A DNA stretch of 64,000 bases, taken from assembly GCA_963700785.1 (NCBI GenBank), contig CAVOYZ010000010.1, positions 124,001-188,000 of the forward strand, read 5' to 3'. This stretch comes from CAXMST01 sp963700785. Its GTDB lineage: Bacteria; Actinomycetota; Thermoleophilia; Solirubrobacterales; 70-9. The notes beneath the pieces are model-generated. The model was not told the DNA's origin. It ran no database searches and worked only from the letters and a program-made list of their open reading frames with translations. Both the position numbers and the translations under genes were made by a program. Below, one piece after another: positions 25,365 through 33,696 of this stretch (its first letter is position 1; each line of letters opens with the position of its first letter).

Positions 25365-25847
25365 CTAGGGTGTTGAGCCGCCGCTCCCGCCTCCACCGCC
25401 ACTTCCGGTTCCGCCGCTGGTGGCCTGGGATTCGAGGTCGGAGAGCTGCCGGCGCAGGTCCTCGATGTCGTCCTCGACGACCTCGAGCCGCTTCTGCAGC
25501 TGATCGTTGCTGCCGACGGCGCTGTCGACGGAGTCCTGCAGCGCATCGATCCGCCCGCTCAGCGAATCGATGCTGTCCTGGACGTCCGCGGCGCTGCCGG
25601 CGTCCTCGGCGACGACTCCGAGCTCCTGCTCGAGCCGCTTGACGTCGCCCTTGGTCGCCGAGTTGTCGCTGGCATCGATCGCCAGCACCAGCGCCACGAT
25701 TGCGGCGGCGAGCGCCATCACCACCGCCGCGGCGCCGATGTAGGTCCGCGTGCTCAGCTTGCGGTCGAGCTGCGCGAGCCGGGTCTGCGGGTCTCGCGGC
25801 TCGGTTGGCTCCGGCCCCGGCTCGGGCGGCTCGTTCGCGGCTTCCAT
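25365..25847 (-). CDS. Membrane-anchored coiled-coil protein
   Basis: 160 residues. An acidic Pro-rich cytoplasmic start is followed by a TM segment (IGAAAVVMALAAAIVALVLAI, about 37-57). An outside coiled coil follows (KGDVKRLEQELGVVAEDAGS, IDSLSGRIDALQDSVDSAVG, QLQKRLEVVEDDIEDLRRQL), then a Gly/Ser-rich tail. This layout suggests an envelope spacer or adapter. It ends with SGGTGSGGGGGSGGSTP. It sits 4 nt downstream of the rhodanese gene and is probably co-transcribed with it. Confidence 0.65.
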   Translation of the reverse strand: MEAANEPPEPGPEPTEPRDPQTRLAQLDRKLSTRTYIGAAAVVMALAAAIVALVLAIDASDNSATKGDVKRLEQELGVVAEDAGSAADVQDSIDSLSGRIDALQDSVDSAVGSNDQLQKRLEVVEDDIEDLRRQLSDLESQATSGGTGSGGGGGSGGSTP

Positions 25848-25851
25848 CGCG

Positions 25852-26217
25852 CTAGCCGTTGCCCGGTTGTGGCTTGGCGACGGCGCCGTCGCCGGGCTCG
25901 AGCGGGAGACCCTGTTGCACCCACGCCTCGAGCCCGCCCTCGAGGTTCAGCGCCTCGACGCCGGAGGCCCGCATCACCTCGGCCGCCATCGCCGAGCGCA
26001 CGCCGGTCCTGCACTGAAAGATCACCGGTCTGTCGCGCGCGATCTCGCCGTTTCGCTCGGGCAGCGCCTCGAGCGGGATGTGGGTGGCGCCGGTGATCCG
26101 GCCGCTCTGCCACTCGTGGTCCTGGCGGACGTCGACGATCTGCACGCCTCCGGACTCGAGCATCGCGGCGGCTCGGGTGGCGCTCACCTCCCGCTCGCTC
26201 AGTACCTCGTCGCCCAT
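25852..26217 (-). CDS. Rhodanese-like domain protein
   Basis: 121 residues, one rhodanese domain: VQIVDVRQDHEWQSGRITGA, THIPLEALPERNGE and the catalytic loop FQCRTGVRSAMAAEVM with the active Cys. The C-terminal GLEAWVQQGLPLEPG is also typical. It transfers sulfane sulfur, possibly from thiosulfate or a persulfide. ATG 26217 is supported by TATCCT 6 nt upstream. It is divergent from the thiolase gene. Confidence 0.85.
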   Translation of the reverse strand: MGDEVLSEREVSATRAAAMLESGGVQIVDVRQDHEWQSGRITGATHIPLEALPERNGEIARDRPVIFQCRTGVRSAMAAEVMRASGVEALNLEGGLEAWVQQGLPLEPGDGAVAKPQPGNG

Positions 26218-26223
26218 GCTGGC

Positions 26224-26229
26224 AGGATA
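26224..26229 (-). promoter_or_regulatory. -10 box TATCCT, leaderless start of the rhodanese gene
   Basis: On the minus strand TATCCT ends 6 nt before ATG 26217, with no ribosome site. Confidence 0.45.
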
Positions 26230-26338
26230 GGGCCTCGGCGGACCGGGGCTGCCCCCCGCCGGCCCGCAGTTGAGGCGGCGGCCCCCATAGCATTGGCGGT
26301 GCATCCACCATCGCCTTCGAGACACCAAAGGAGAAACA

Positions 26339-27508
26339 TGCCTGAAGCAGTAATCGTCGACACCCTCCGGTCCCCCATCGGTCGCGCCTTCAAGGGCTCG
26401 CTGGCCCAGCTCCGCCCGGAGGAGACCGGTGCGTTCGTGATCGACAAGCTCCTCGAGCGCAACCCCGATCTCGACCCCAACCTCGTCCAGGACGTGATCT
26501 GCGGCGCCGGCATGCCGCAGGGCCTGCAGGCGTTCAACATCGCGCGGATCATGGTCCTGCTCAGCGAGAACCTGCCGGAGACCACGACCGGGGTGACGGT
26601 CAGCCGCTACTGCGCCTCCTCGCTCGATGCGATCCGGCACGCGTCGAACGCGATCAAGAACGGCGAGGGGGACGCCTACATCGCCGCCGGCGTCGAGTTC
26701 GTCAGCAAGTTCAACGAGCGAACCGAAGCCGGCCGGAGCGGCCGACCGCAACGAGAAGCTCACCGGTGAGCACGAGGGCTACCCGAACGTCTACATCGAC
26801 ATGGGCGATACCGCGGTCAACGTCGCCAAGCAGTACGGCGTCAAGCGCGAGGACATGGACGACTACGCGCTCCGCTCGCAGCACCTCGCGGTCGGGTCCC
26901 AGGACTCGGGCTTCTTCGAGCGCGAGATCGTGCCGGTCCCGGGTCCCGACGGCAACGAGATCAGCAAGGACGACGGGCCGCGGCGCGACGAGGGCGATAT
27001 GCGCGAGAAGCTCGCCGGGCTCGGCGAGGCCTTCGAGGGCGGCGGCGGCGTCACCGCCGGCAACTCGTGCCCGCTCAACGACGGCGCCGCGGCGGTGCTC
27101 GTGATGAGCGACACCAAGGCCAAGGAGCTCGGGTTGAAGCCGCGGGCACGGATCATCACCGCCGCCACCGAGGGCAACAACCCCGAGTTCATGGGCGTCG
27201 CCCCGATCGGCGCGATCAAGAAGGTCCTCGACCGGGCCGGAATGACGATCTCCGACATCGACGCGGTCGAGCTCAACGAGGCGTTCGCCGCCCAGGTGAT
27301 CCCGATCATGGATGAGTGCGGGATCGCGCTCGAGAAGCTCAACACGCACGGCGGCGCGATCGCCCTCGGCCACCCGTTCGGGATGACCGGCGCCCGGATC
27401 ATGGGGACGCTGCTGAACGTGATGGAGACCGACGACCACCAGGTCGGGCTGGAGACGATGTGCGTCGCCGGCGGCCAGGGCGAGGCGATGATCGTCGAGC
27501 GGGTCTAG
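26339..27508 (+). CDS. Thiolase (acetyl-CoA C-acyltransferase family), one frameshift
   Basis: About 390 residues in two frames. N-terminal part: AVIVDTLRSPIGRAFKGSLA, GAGMPQGLQAFNIAR, and TVSRYCASSLDAIRHA with the nucleophilic Cys. The frame changes around 26725 (after KFNE), and the protein continues through GYPNVYIDMGDTAVNVAKQY, NSCPLNDGAAAVLVMSD, HGGAIALGHPFGMTGARI (catalytic His) and MCVAGGQGEAMIV (second catalytic Cys). All active-site residues are present, so a one-base error is more likely than a pseudogene. It cleaves or forms beta-ketoacyl-CoA. AAAGGAGAAAC precedes the ATG. Confidence 0.85.
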
Positions 27509-27519
27509 GAGCGACCGCA

Positions 27520-27571
27520 GCGACCCGGAGGGGTCGCCTCGATCGCTGAGGGGCTCCCGCGGGAGCCCCTC
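27520..27571 (+). terminator. Double hairpin terminator after the thiolase gene
   Basis: Stem GCGACCC/GGGTCGC (27520-27537) is followed by an 11-bp perfect stem (27548-27558 with 27561-27571). No T-run follows. Confidence 0.65.
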
Positions 27572-27589
27572 GCTCGTTCCACCGGGTGG

Positions 27590-28306
27590 TTGACTGTGGG
27601 GATCGCGGTACTCGCCTGCATCCACCATCTCGAGCGGCCGTCGCTCGGTCTCGCCGAGGGCCCGCTGCGCCGGGCCGGCCTCGAGCTCGACGAGCGCGAC
27701 CTGCGGGCCGGCGATCCGCTGCCCGAGCCGGGGGCCTTCGACGGCCTGCTGACGCTCGGCGGCGAGCAATCGCTGCGCGAGATCGACCGCTATCCCTATC
27801 TGGGCGAGGAGCTCGATCTGCTCCGCGAGACGGTCGCGGCCGAGGTGCCGACGCTCGGCATCTGCCTCGGCGGGCAGCTGCTGGCGCGCGCCCACGGCGC
27901 TGCGATCGAGCGGCTGCCGAGGCGCAGGATCGGCTGGCCCGAGGTCGAGCGCACCGCTGCCGGCGCGGAGGATCCGCTGCTCGCGGGCCTGCCGGGCGTG
28001 GTCGCCGCCCTGCACTGGAACGAGGACTGCTTCACGGTCCCCGACGGCGCCGTCGAGCTGCTCTCGCGCTCGGATCTCGGTGGCGAGGCGTTCCGGCTCG
28101 GCGACCGGGCCTGGGGTCTGCAGTTCCACCCCGAGGCCGAGGAGTCGATTCTCGACGGCTGGTACGCGCGCCCGGAGGTGCTGGAGCAGGCCGCGATCAC
28201 CGAGCGGCAGGGCAGGGCCGCCGACGCGCGGCGGATGCCGGGGCAACGGCAGCTGGCCGAGACCCTGTTCGCGGCCTTCGCGCGGCTGGTTGATCGCGGC
28301 AGCTAG
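27590..28306 (+). CDS. Class I glutamine amidotransferase-like protein
   Basis: 238 residues, GATase1 fold. The nucleophile elbow is GICLGGQLL (Cys92), and the second part of the triad is in LQFHPEAEE (His180, Glu182). The GGEQSLREID loop resembles stand-alone GMP synthase-like amidotransferases of unknown partner. It starts at TTG 27590 or GTG 27596. Its last four bases overlap the end of the convergent cyclase-like gene. The acceptor substrate is unknown. Confidence 0.75.
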   Translation: MTVGIAVLACIHHLERPSLGLAEGPLRRAGLELDERDLRAGDPLPEPGAFDGLLTLGGEQSLREIDRYPYLGEELDLLRETVAAEVPTLGICLGGQLLARAHGAAIERLPRRRIGWPEVERTAAGAEDPLLAGLPGVVAALHWNEDCFTVPDGAVELLSRSDLGGEAFRLGDRAWGLQFHPEAEESILDGWYARPEVLEQAAITERQGRAADARRMPGQRQLAETLFAAFARLVDRGS

Positions 28307-28809
28307 ACCTCGGCGACGGCCTGGCTGGTCGGCGCGCCGATCGCCGCGTACTCCCAGCGGGGTGAGGCGCCGATCGCGCCGGCGACGACCGGGCCGGAGC
28401 GCACCGCGGTCCGAATCTCGAGCGGGCCCTGGCCGCGCTCTCGGAGCTCGAGGTTGACGGTCGCGAGCGTCAGCCCGGCGATCTCGGCCTCGGCCTCGGT
28501 CGCCCGCTCGCGATGGTCGTCGGTCGCGATCGGCGCGCCGAAGACGGCGAGCGCCCCGTCCCCGGGGAACGACATCAGCGTGCCGTCGCGGGCGAGGATC
28601 GCGTGCGAGATCGCGGAGAGCAGCAGATTGAGGACGTCGAGGGCGGCCGTCGGATCGGCCTCTGCCAGCGGCCGGAAGTCGGCGACGTCGCAGCAGAGCA
28701 CGCTGACCTCGAGCGTGCGGCCCCGCAGCAGGTCCTCGGGGCTGGCGAGCACCGCGTCGGCGCTCGCCGGAGAGAGGAACTGCAGCAGCTGTTCTCGGGG
28801 CAGGCGCAT
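28303..28809 (-). CDS. Degenerate class III nucleotide cyclase domain
   Basis: 168 residues. The fold of class III cyclases is visible: VSVLCCDVADFRPLAEADP with one metal Asp, SFPGDGALAVFGAP with the second, and GPVVAGAIGASPRWEYAAIG. The Lys before GDG is replaced by Ser, and the helix that should hold the transition-state Asn and Arg (NxAARL) reads APTSQAVAEV, after which the protein stops. It is therefore probably inactive, perhaps a nucleotide sensor. It is 6 nt downstream of lhgO, in the same operon. Confidence 0.7.
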   Translation of the reverse strand: MRLPREQLLQFLSPASADAVLASPEDLLRGRTLEVSVLCCDVADFRPLAEADPTAALDVLNLLLSAISHAILARDGTLMSFPGDGALAVFGAPIATDDHRERATEAEAEIAGLTLATVNLELRERGQGPLEIRTAVRSGPVVAGAIGASPRWEYAAIGAPTSQAVAEV

Positions 28810-28815
28810 CAGCGC

Positions 28816-30036
28816 TCATCCGAGCCGATCGAGGCGGTCGCAGATCTCCTCGGCAAGGGCGAGGGAGGCTGTCGCGGCGGGGGAGGGGGCGTTGCGGACA
28901 TGGACGGTCGCCTCAGTCTCGCTGACCACGAAGTCGTCGACCAGCGTCCCGTCGCGCCCGACCGCCTGGGCGCGGACGCCGCTGTGCGCGCTGCGCTCGA
29001 CGTCGGCGACCCTGAGCTCCGGCACGTAGCGCCGACACTGAGCGACGAACGAGCGGATGCTCGCCGCGTGGGCGATCTCCGCCATGCCGGTCCGCCAGTG
29101 GTTGCGGAACAGGCGCCAGGTGCCGGGCCAGGCGAGGCTCTCGCGGAGGTCCAGGGGCCGCACCCTTCCGAGGCTGTAGGCGTCCCGCGCGCCGGCGAAC
29201 AGCGCCGTCGGACCGAGCAGCACCTCCCCGGCCGGGCTGCGGGTCAGGTGCATCCCCAGGAACGGCAGGTCCGGGTCGGGGACCGGGTAGATGCTGGCCC
29301 TGACGAGGTCGGCCCGGCCGTCCCGCAGCCGCAGGTAGGCGCCGCGGAAGGGGACGATTCGGGGATCGGGATCGGCCCCGGCCGCGACCGCGATCCGATC
29401 CGCCCACGGTCCCGCGCAGACGACGGCCCGCCGGGCAGCGGTCGTGCCCTTGCTGTGCGAGATCACCGCGCCTCCGCCGCCCTCGCTCAGGCCGCGGACC
29501 TCGCAGTCGTAGGTCAGCTCGGCGCCGGCGTCGCGGAGATCCTCGGCGTAGGCGCCGGCCACGACCGAGTAATCGACCACCCCGGTGCTCGGCGAGTGCA
29601 GCGCCGCGATCCCCGCCGCGTGCGGCTCGAGCTCGCGCAGACGCTCGGGGCCGATTCGCTCGAGCCCCGGCACCCCGTTCGCCACCCCGCGCCGCTCGAG
29701 CTCGTCGAGCCGGGGAAGCTCGGCCTCGGCGGTGGCGACGATCACCTTGCCGTCTCTACGGACCGCGATCCCGCGCTCGGCGCAGTAGTCGTAGAGCGCC
29801 CTCGCGCCGTCGACGCAGAGCCTCGCCTTCAGCGAGCCGGGCCGGTAGTAGATGCCGGCGTGGATCACGCCGCTCGAGTGACCGCTCTGGTGCAGGGCGG
29901 GGCGATCCTCGCGCTCGATCACCGCGATCTCGGCGCCCGGGTGCCGCCGCTGCAGGGCCCTGGCCGCCGCCAGGCCGACGATCCCGGCTCCGACCACGCA
30001 GATGTCGCAGCTGAGCGGTGGTCGCGAGCCGGCCAT
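28816..30036 (-). CDS. lhgO: L-2-hydroxyglutarate dehydrogenase/oxidase
   Basis: 406 residues, FAD-dependent DAO family. The Rossmann motif CVVGAGIVGLAAARAL is at residues 13-28, followed by HQSGHSSGVIHAGIYYRPGS, the LhgO signature, and VVDYSVVAGAYAEDLRDAGA. SAHSGVRAQAVGRDG in the C-terminal half is also typical. It oxidises L-2-hydroxyglutarate to 2-oxoglutarate, a metabolite-repair reaction. The ATG at 30036 has TAGCGT 8 nt upstream. The next gene in the operon encodes a cyclase-like domain. Confidence 0.9.
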   Translation of the reverse strand: MAGSRPPLSCDICVVGAGIVGLAAARALQRRHPGAEIAVIEREDRPALHQSGHSSGVIHAGIYYRPGSLKARLCVDGARALYDYCAERGIAVRRDGKVIVATAEAELPRLDELERRGVANGVPGLERIGPERLRELEPHAAGIAALHSPSTGVVDYSVVAGAYAEDLRDAGAELTYDCEVRGLSEGGGGAVISHSKGTTAARRAVVCAGPWADRIAVAAGADPDPRIVPFRGAYLRLRDGRADLVRASIYPVPDPDLPFLGMHLTRSPAGEVLLGPTALFAGARDAYSLGRVRPLDLRESLAWPGTWRLFRNHWRTGMAEIAHAASIRSFVAQCRRYVPELRVADVERSAHSGVRAQAVGRDGTLVDDFVVSETEATVHVRNAPSPAATASLALAEEICDRLDRLG

Positions 30037-30044
30037 CGCGCCTG

Positions 30045-30050
30045 ACGCTA
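30045..30050 (-). promoter_or_regulatory. -10 box TAGCGT of lhgO
   Basis: TAGCGT on the minus strand ends 8 nt before ATG 30036. It lies in the 53-bp divergent space shared with the DNA ligase gene. Confidence 0.4.
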
Positions 30051-30089
30051 GTTCAACCGCCGAGGCGTCGCTGCTTGAATGGCACGGCG

Positions 30090-31082
30090 ATGCCCGTCTC
30101 GCTGCCGCTCAAGCCCCCAGTCAAGCCGCAGCTCGCGCGCTCACGCAAGACGCTCCCCGAGGGCGACGACGTCGCCTACGAGCCGAAGTACGACGGCTTC
30201 CGCGCGATCGTCTTCGTCGACGGGCCCAAGAGCTACGTGCAGTCGCGCGGCGGCAAGCCGCTCAGCCGCTACTTCCCGGAGCTCGTCTTCCCGCCCGGCC
30301 GCTACGTCGTCGACGGCGAGCTGGTGATCCTCGACGACGCGGGCCGCGAGGTCTTCGACGCCCTGCAGAGCAGGATCCACCCGGCCGAGGTGAGGATCAA
30401 GCTGCTCTCCGAGCGGACGCCGGCGCGGTTTCGGGCCTTCGACCTGCTGGCGCTCGACGACGAGGAGCTGCTGGCGCGCCCGTTCAGCGAGCGCCGGGCC
30501 GCCCTGGTCGAGCTGATCACGGGCCTCGAGTCGGCCCGCGAGGAGGGTCCCGGCGGCTGGAGCGCCGGCTCGATCGAGCTCACCCCGTTGACCCTGGAGC
30601 CGGCCGCGGCGGAGCCCTGGCTCTCCGGCGGCGAGGGCGTGATCGCGAAGCAGCTCGATGCCCCCTACCTCCCCGGCGAGCGCAAGGGCATGTCGAAGAT
30701 CAAGCGCCTGCGGACGATCGACGCGGTGCTCGTCGGCTGGCGGCCGGGCAAGGAGGAGGGCACGGTCGGCTCGCTGATCCTCGGCCTCTACGACGGCGAC
30801 GAGCTCCGCGTCGTCGGCCACAGCTCCGGCCTCAAGGCGGCCGAGAAGCGCGACCTGGTCGCCAAGCTCGCCCCCTACGAGACCGGCGAGCGCGGCTCCG
30901 CCGACCCGAGCCGCTGGGCCGCGGACCGCGAGCTCGAGTGGATCTCACTGCGACCGGAGCTGGTGATCGAGGTCAGCTTCGACCACGTCTCCGCCGGCCG
31001 CATCCGCCACGGCTCGAAGATCCTCCGCTGGCGCGACGACCGCGACCCCAAGTCCTGCACCATCGACCAGCTCGATCAGTAG
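30090..31082 (+). CDS. ATP-dependent DNA ligase, LigC-like
   Basis: 330 residues, a two-domain ligase. Motif I is EPKYDGFRAI with the adenylated Lys33. The VDGELVIL motif (III), FDLLAL (IIIa), GEGVIAKQLD (IV) and MSKIKRLR (V) follow in order. The C-terminal OB domain contains AVLVGWRPGKEEGTVGSLIL and the RPELVIEVSFDHVSAGRIRH segment. LigC ligases seal nicks in base excision repair and back-up end joining. The opposing gene group at 33.7 kb encodes a stand-alone LigD-type polymerase, so both NHEJ-like activities lie near each other; Ku is not in the window. Confidence 0.88.
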   Translation: MPVSLPLKPPVKPQLARSRKTLPEGDDVAYEPKYDGFRAIVFVDGPKSYVQSRGGKPLSRYFPELVFPPGRYVVDGELVILDDAGREVFDALQSRIHPAEVRIKLLSERTPARFRAFDLLALDDEELLARPFSERRAALVELITGLESAREEGPGGWSAGSIELTPLTLEPAAAEPWLSGGEGVIAKQLDAPYLPGERKGMSKIKRLRTIDAVLVGWRPGKEEGTVGSLILGLYDGDELRVVGHSSGLKAAEKRDLVAKLAPYETGERGSADPSRWAADRELEWISLRPELVIEVSFDHVSAGRIRHGSKILRWRDDRDPKSCTIDQLDQ

Positions 31083-31174
31083 ACCGGCGACCTGCGAGCG
31101 TTCGGCCGGCGACCGGTCGACGCTCACCCTTCGGTGCGGCTATTGGGCGAATGACACACTGAACCCGCCTGGCA

Positions 31175-31222
31175 ATCGAGGTTGAACTTGACCCCGGATA
31201 TCGGTGTCGATCTCAACCTCGG
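31175..31222. repeat. GATATC-centred palindromic repeat, family B, copy 1
   Basis: Arms CGAGGTTGA (31177-31185) and TCAACCTCG (31213-31221) pair perfectly around an imperfect inner stem and a GATATC centre. A near copy lies at 44459-44505. Both lie within about 100 bp of the 3' end of a plus-strand gene. The origin is unknown; it could be a regulator site, a terminator or a REP-like mobile element. Confidence 0.75.
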
Positions 31223-31399
31223 CCCATCCCTGGCGCGCCGGAGACGTCCGCTTCACGGGCGGCAGCGCCATCTGTCTGGCGGCTTTGCCTTTGGAGGCCG
31301 TCTGGTGACGCCGCTGCCGCCCGAGATCGTCTTTGGGCTGGTCGATGGGGTCTTCGTGGTCGCGTCCGATATCGAGCTCAACCTACCGCGCCGGCGAGA
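31223..31399. other. Intergenic region with a degenerate fragment of the palindromic repeat
   Basis: No gene is supported here. At 31365-31384 the sequence TCCGATATCGAGCTCAACCT resembles the right half of the repeat at 31175-31222, so this may be the decayed end of a longer element, about 200 bp in all. An open frame from 31182 runs through it but has atypical composition and no ribosome site. Confidence 0.4.
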
Positions 31400-31525
31400 T
31401 CAGCCGCTACCAGCCAGCAGGGCACGGCTAGCTACGACGAGGCCGAGCGCCAACAACGCAAGGCCGATCGCCAGCCCCGCCAGGAACCGAGCGGCTCGGG
31501 GGAGGGCGAACGAGCGATCAAACAT
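31400..31525 (-). CDS. Small single-TM membrane protein
   Basis: A 41-residue frame from ATG 31525. It has a basic start FDRSFALPRAARF, then one clear TM helix (LAGLAIGLALLALGLVVA, about 15-32) and a short SRALLAGSG tail. Positive residues on the N-side suggest an inside N-terminus. It begins 30 nt after the stop of the PLC-like gene and is probably the last gene of that operon. A GGGAAG lies about 10 nt before the ATG. It is a hypothetical product, with only this sequence as evidence. Confidence 0.5.
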   Translation of the reverse strand: MFDRSFALPRAARFLAGLAIGLALLALGLVVASRALLAGSG

Positions 31526-31555
31526 CGCGTTGGCAGCTTCCCGCTGCGCGACGGC

Positions 31556-32791
31556 TCACTCGCCGACGCCGTTCAGCTCCTCGACGGCGCCGACCACGTC
31601 ACCCTGCTTGTAGAAGTCGACGGCGATGATGTTCGGCTCGACGCCGCGGCGGCGCGTGCACATCGCGGCCCGGTCGAGCAGGAACCTCTTCCTGTTGACC
31701 AGCTTCGCGTTGGTCGGCCGCGGGGCCGGCGAGGTGTCGACCCAGTTGTTCATCAAGAAGAACGGGGCGTCCGGGGGGCCGCGGTTCTCGTCGCAGGAGC
31801 TCGGCCGCTCGAGCTCCTCGGGATCCTTGAAGTCGAACGGCGTCTCCTGCGTGATCTCGAACTGCCGGCGGTACCAGGGCGGGTCGCCGCCGTCGCGCTC
31901 CGCCATCACGACCAGGCGCTCGTTGCTGTCGATCAGCTCGCCGAGCGTCGGCCAGTCGGGCCCGTTCGGGCCGCGGTAGATGTAGGGGCCGAGTCCGGCC
32001 TTCTCGATTCCCGCGACCGTGTCCTCGGGCGTGGTCGCGTCCTCGATCGAGAGGATCACGACCTCGCCGGGATTGGCGAGCAGGAAGTCGCGGACCTCGC
32101 GCATCCCGTCGACCCATCGAATCGAGCCGATCTCGCAGAATCCGTGGCAGAGGAAGACCTCGGTCTCGCCTCCGCCCTGGTAGCCGATCTGCTTGCGCAG
32201 GGCCTCCGCCGCCGCGACCGCCTCGGAGCCGAGCCCGGCCTCGATCTTCTCCCTGCTGCCGAGGTCCTTCTCGAGGTCGGTCGCCACCCCGGCCGAGGTC
32301 TCGACCCCGTAGTGGGGGTCGATCAGCAGCGCCCGGATCCCATCCTCGAGCTGGCTGGTGATGCCCTTCTCCTGCTGCGCGAAGAACCAGTCGTCGTAGG
32401 TGGCCGCCGACATCGAGTTGTGCGTCGCGGCGAACGCGACCTCGTCCAGGGGTCGATCGCAGAGCTCGACGCTGCCGTTGCAGGTGGTGACGGCCAGCGG
32501 CGGCAGCTCCTCCTCGTTGCTCGCGCTCCCGGCGATCAGGATCAGGCCGAGCAGGGCGAGGCCGACCAGCGCCACCCGCGCCAGGCCGCCGCCGCTCAGG
32601 TCCTGCTCGGCCGCGAGCGCCGCGTCGGTCTCCGCGCTCCGCTTCCGCACCGATCCCGCCGCGAGCCGCATCAGCTCCGCCGCGCCCGCGTAGATCACCA
32701 GCGCCCCAAGCGCCACCACGAGGATCTCGACCATCGTCGCGACGTTCCGGATCACGATGATCCCGACCACGATCAGGACGACGGCTCGCAC
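31556..32791 (-). CDS. Membrane-anchored PI-PLC-like phosphodiesterase
   Basis: 411 residues from GTG 32791. Two or three TM segments come first (VVLIVVGIIVIRNVATMVEI, LVVALGALVIYAGAAEL, VALVGLALLGLILIAGSAS). The outside domain resembles PI-specific phospholipase C-like TIM barrels: EVAFAATHNSMSAATYDDWF with the first catalytic His, EDGIRALLIDPHYG with the metal/second-His region, and a later VVILSIEDATTPED. Cys pairs (TTCNGSVELC, FLCHGFC, RAAMC) suggest disulfides. It overlaps the upstream membrane gene by 19 nt. One base change there would fuse the two into a single protein of about 700 residues, which is a real alternative. Confidence 0.65.
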   Translation of the reverse strand: MRAVVLIVVGIIVIRNVATMVEILVVALGALVIYAGAAELMRLAAGSVRKRSAETDAALAAEQDLSGGGLARVALVGLALLGLILIAGSASNEEELPPLAVTTCNGSVELCDRPLDEVAFAATHNSMSAATYDDWFFAQQEKGITSQLEDGIRALLIDPHYGVETSAGVATDLEKDLGSREKIEAGLGSEAVAAAEALRKQIGYQGGGETEVFLCHGFCEIGSIRWVDGMREVRDFLLANPGEVVILSIEDATTPEDTVAGIEKAGLGPYIYRGPNGPDWPTLGELIDSNERLVVMAERDGGDPPWYRRQFEITQETPFDFKDPEELERPSSCDENRGPPDAPFFLMNNWVDTSPAPRPTNAKLVNRKRFLLDRAAMCTRRRGVEPNIIAVDFYKQGDVVGAVEELNGVGE

Positions 32792-33687
32792 GATCCGGCC
32801 CAGCCGTGCTCTTCGGGAACGACGTTCAGCCGCGCCCACGCCGCACGAAGGATCGCCTCGATATCGACCGGCTCGCGGGTCGAGCTGGCGCCGGCCGTGA
32901 TCACGATCCCGAAGCCGGCGAAGACGAGGAACCAGGTCCGCAGGTCGACCAGGAAGGCGTCGTAGATCGCCCTCGCCGTGTCGCGGGCGACCTCGGTGTC
33001 GAACTGGCCGACGACCAGCCCCCGCCCGACCTGCCAGGCGATCACGGCCCCGACCCCCCCGAGCGCCAGCGCCCTTCCCAGGCGCCGGATGCCGGCCAGC
33101 CGGGTCGGGGCGAGCGCGACCGAGCCGAGCGCCGCCGCCAGCGCCACCGCGAGCGCCAGCCACTGGCCGATCTTCAGGTCCTTGGCGAACTGGGTCGCGT
33201 CGATCACGATCCCCTCGCCCTCCCCGTCACCGCCGTTGAACACGGGGACGTCGAGCGAGGCCGAGACGCCCTCCGGAAGGTTCGGGGCCGCCGCCCGCAG
33301 GCCCTGGCGGATCAGGACGCCGACGTTCTCGAGCGTCACCACCAGCGTGTCCTCGTCGCCGTTGATCACCGTCGCGTGCACGTCGGCAACGCCACTGGCG
33401 AGCAGCGACTGCAGGGCGGGAGAGCGAACCACGACGCCCGCGACCGATTCGAGCAGCGGCCGGACGGCGACCGCGTTCGGCGCCGCCTCGATCACGCCGT
33501 CGGTGATCTCCGAGGCCAGCTGTTGCTGGACGGCCTCGTCGTCGAGCACGCTCACCGCCCGATTCGAGAACGCCTTCGAGTCGAACAGCGTCTCCTCCGC
33601 GTAGGCGGCGAGCGAGGCGACGAGTGCGGCGAGGACGGCGAGTGCTGCCAGCCCCCGCGACAGGAGCCGCTTGCGGCGGGTCGTCAC
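32773..33687 (-). CDS. Membrane protein of unknown function, possibly the N-terminus of the PLC-like protein
   Basis: 304 residues. A signal-like helix (GLAALAVLAALVASLAAYA, about 12-30) is followed by an outside domain (33 to about 160: AVSVLDDEAVQQQLASEITD, ALQSLLASGVADVHATVING). Four TM segments follow (LALAVALAAALGSVALAP, LGRALALGGVGAVIAWQVG, FLVFAGFGIVITAGA). It starts 9 nt after the LigD-type polymerase gene and ends inside the PLC-like gene. The end VVPEEHGWAGSCEPSS is unnatural, while the other frame continues smoothly with RARLGRIVRAVVLIVVGII, so a frameshift near 32800 that joins both genes is likely. Confidence 0.55.
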   Translation of the reverse strand: MTTRRKRLLSRGLAALAVLAALVASLAAYAEETLFDSKAFSNRAVSVLDDEAVQQQLASEITDGVIEAAPNAVAVRPLLESVAGVVVRSPALQSLLASGVADVHATVINGDEDTLVVTLENVGVLIRQGLRAAAPNLPEGVSASLDVPVFNGGDGEGEGIVIDATQFAKDLKIGQWLALAVALAAALGSVALAPTRLAGIRRLGRALALGGVGAVIAWQVGRGLVVGQFDTEVARDTARAIYDAFLVDLRTWFLVFAGFGIVITAGASSTREPVDIEAILRAAWARLNVVPEEHGWAGSCEPSS

Positions 33688-33696
33688 GTCCTCACC

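Noticed and set aside
31182..31613. A 143-codon plus-strand frame after the ligase gene
   Set aside because: It starts inside the palindromic repeat, has no ribosome site, is antisense to the small membrane peptide and the PLC-like gene, and has unnatural composition.
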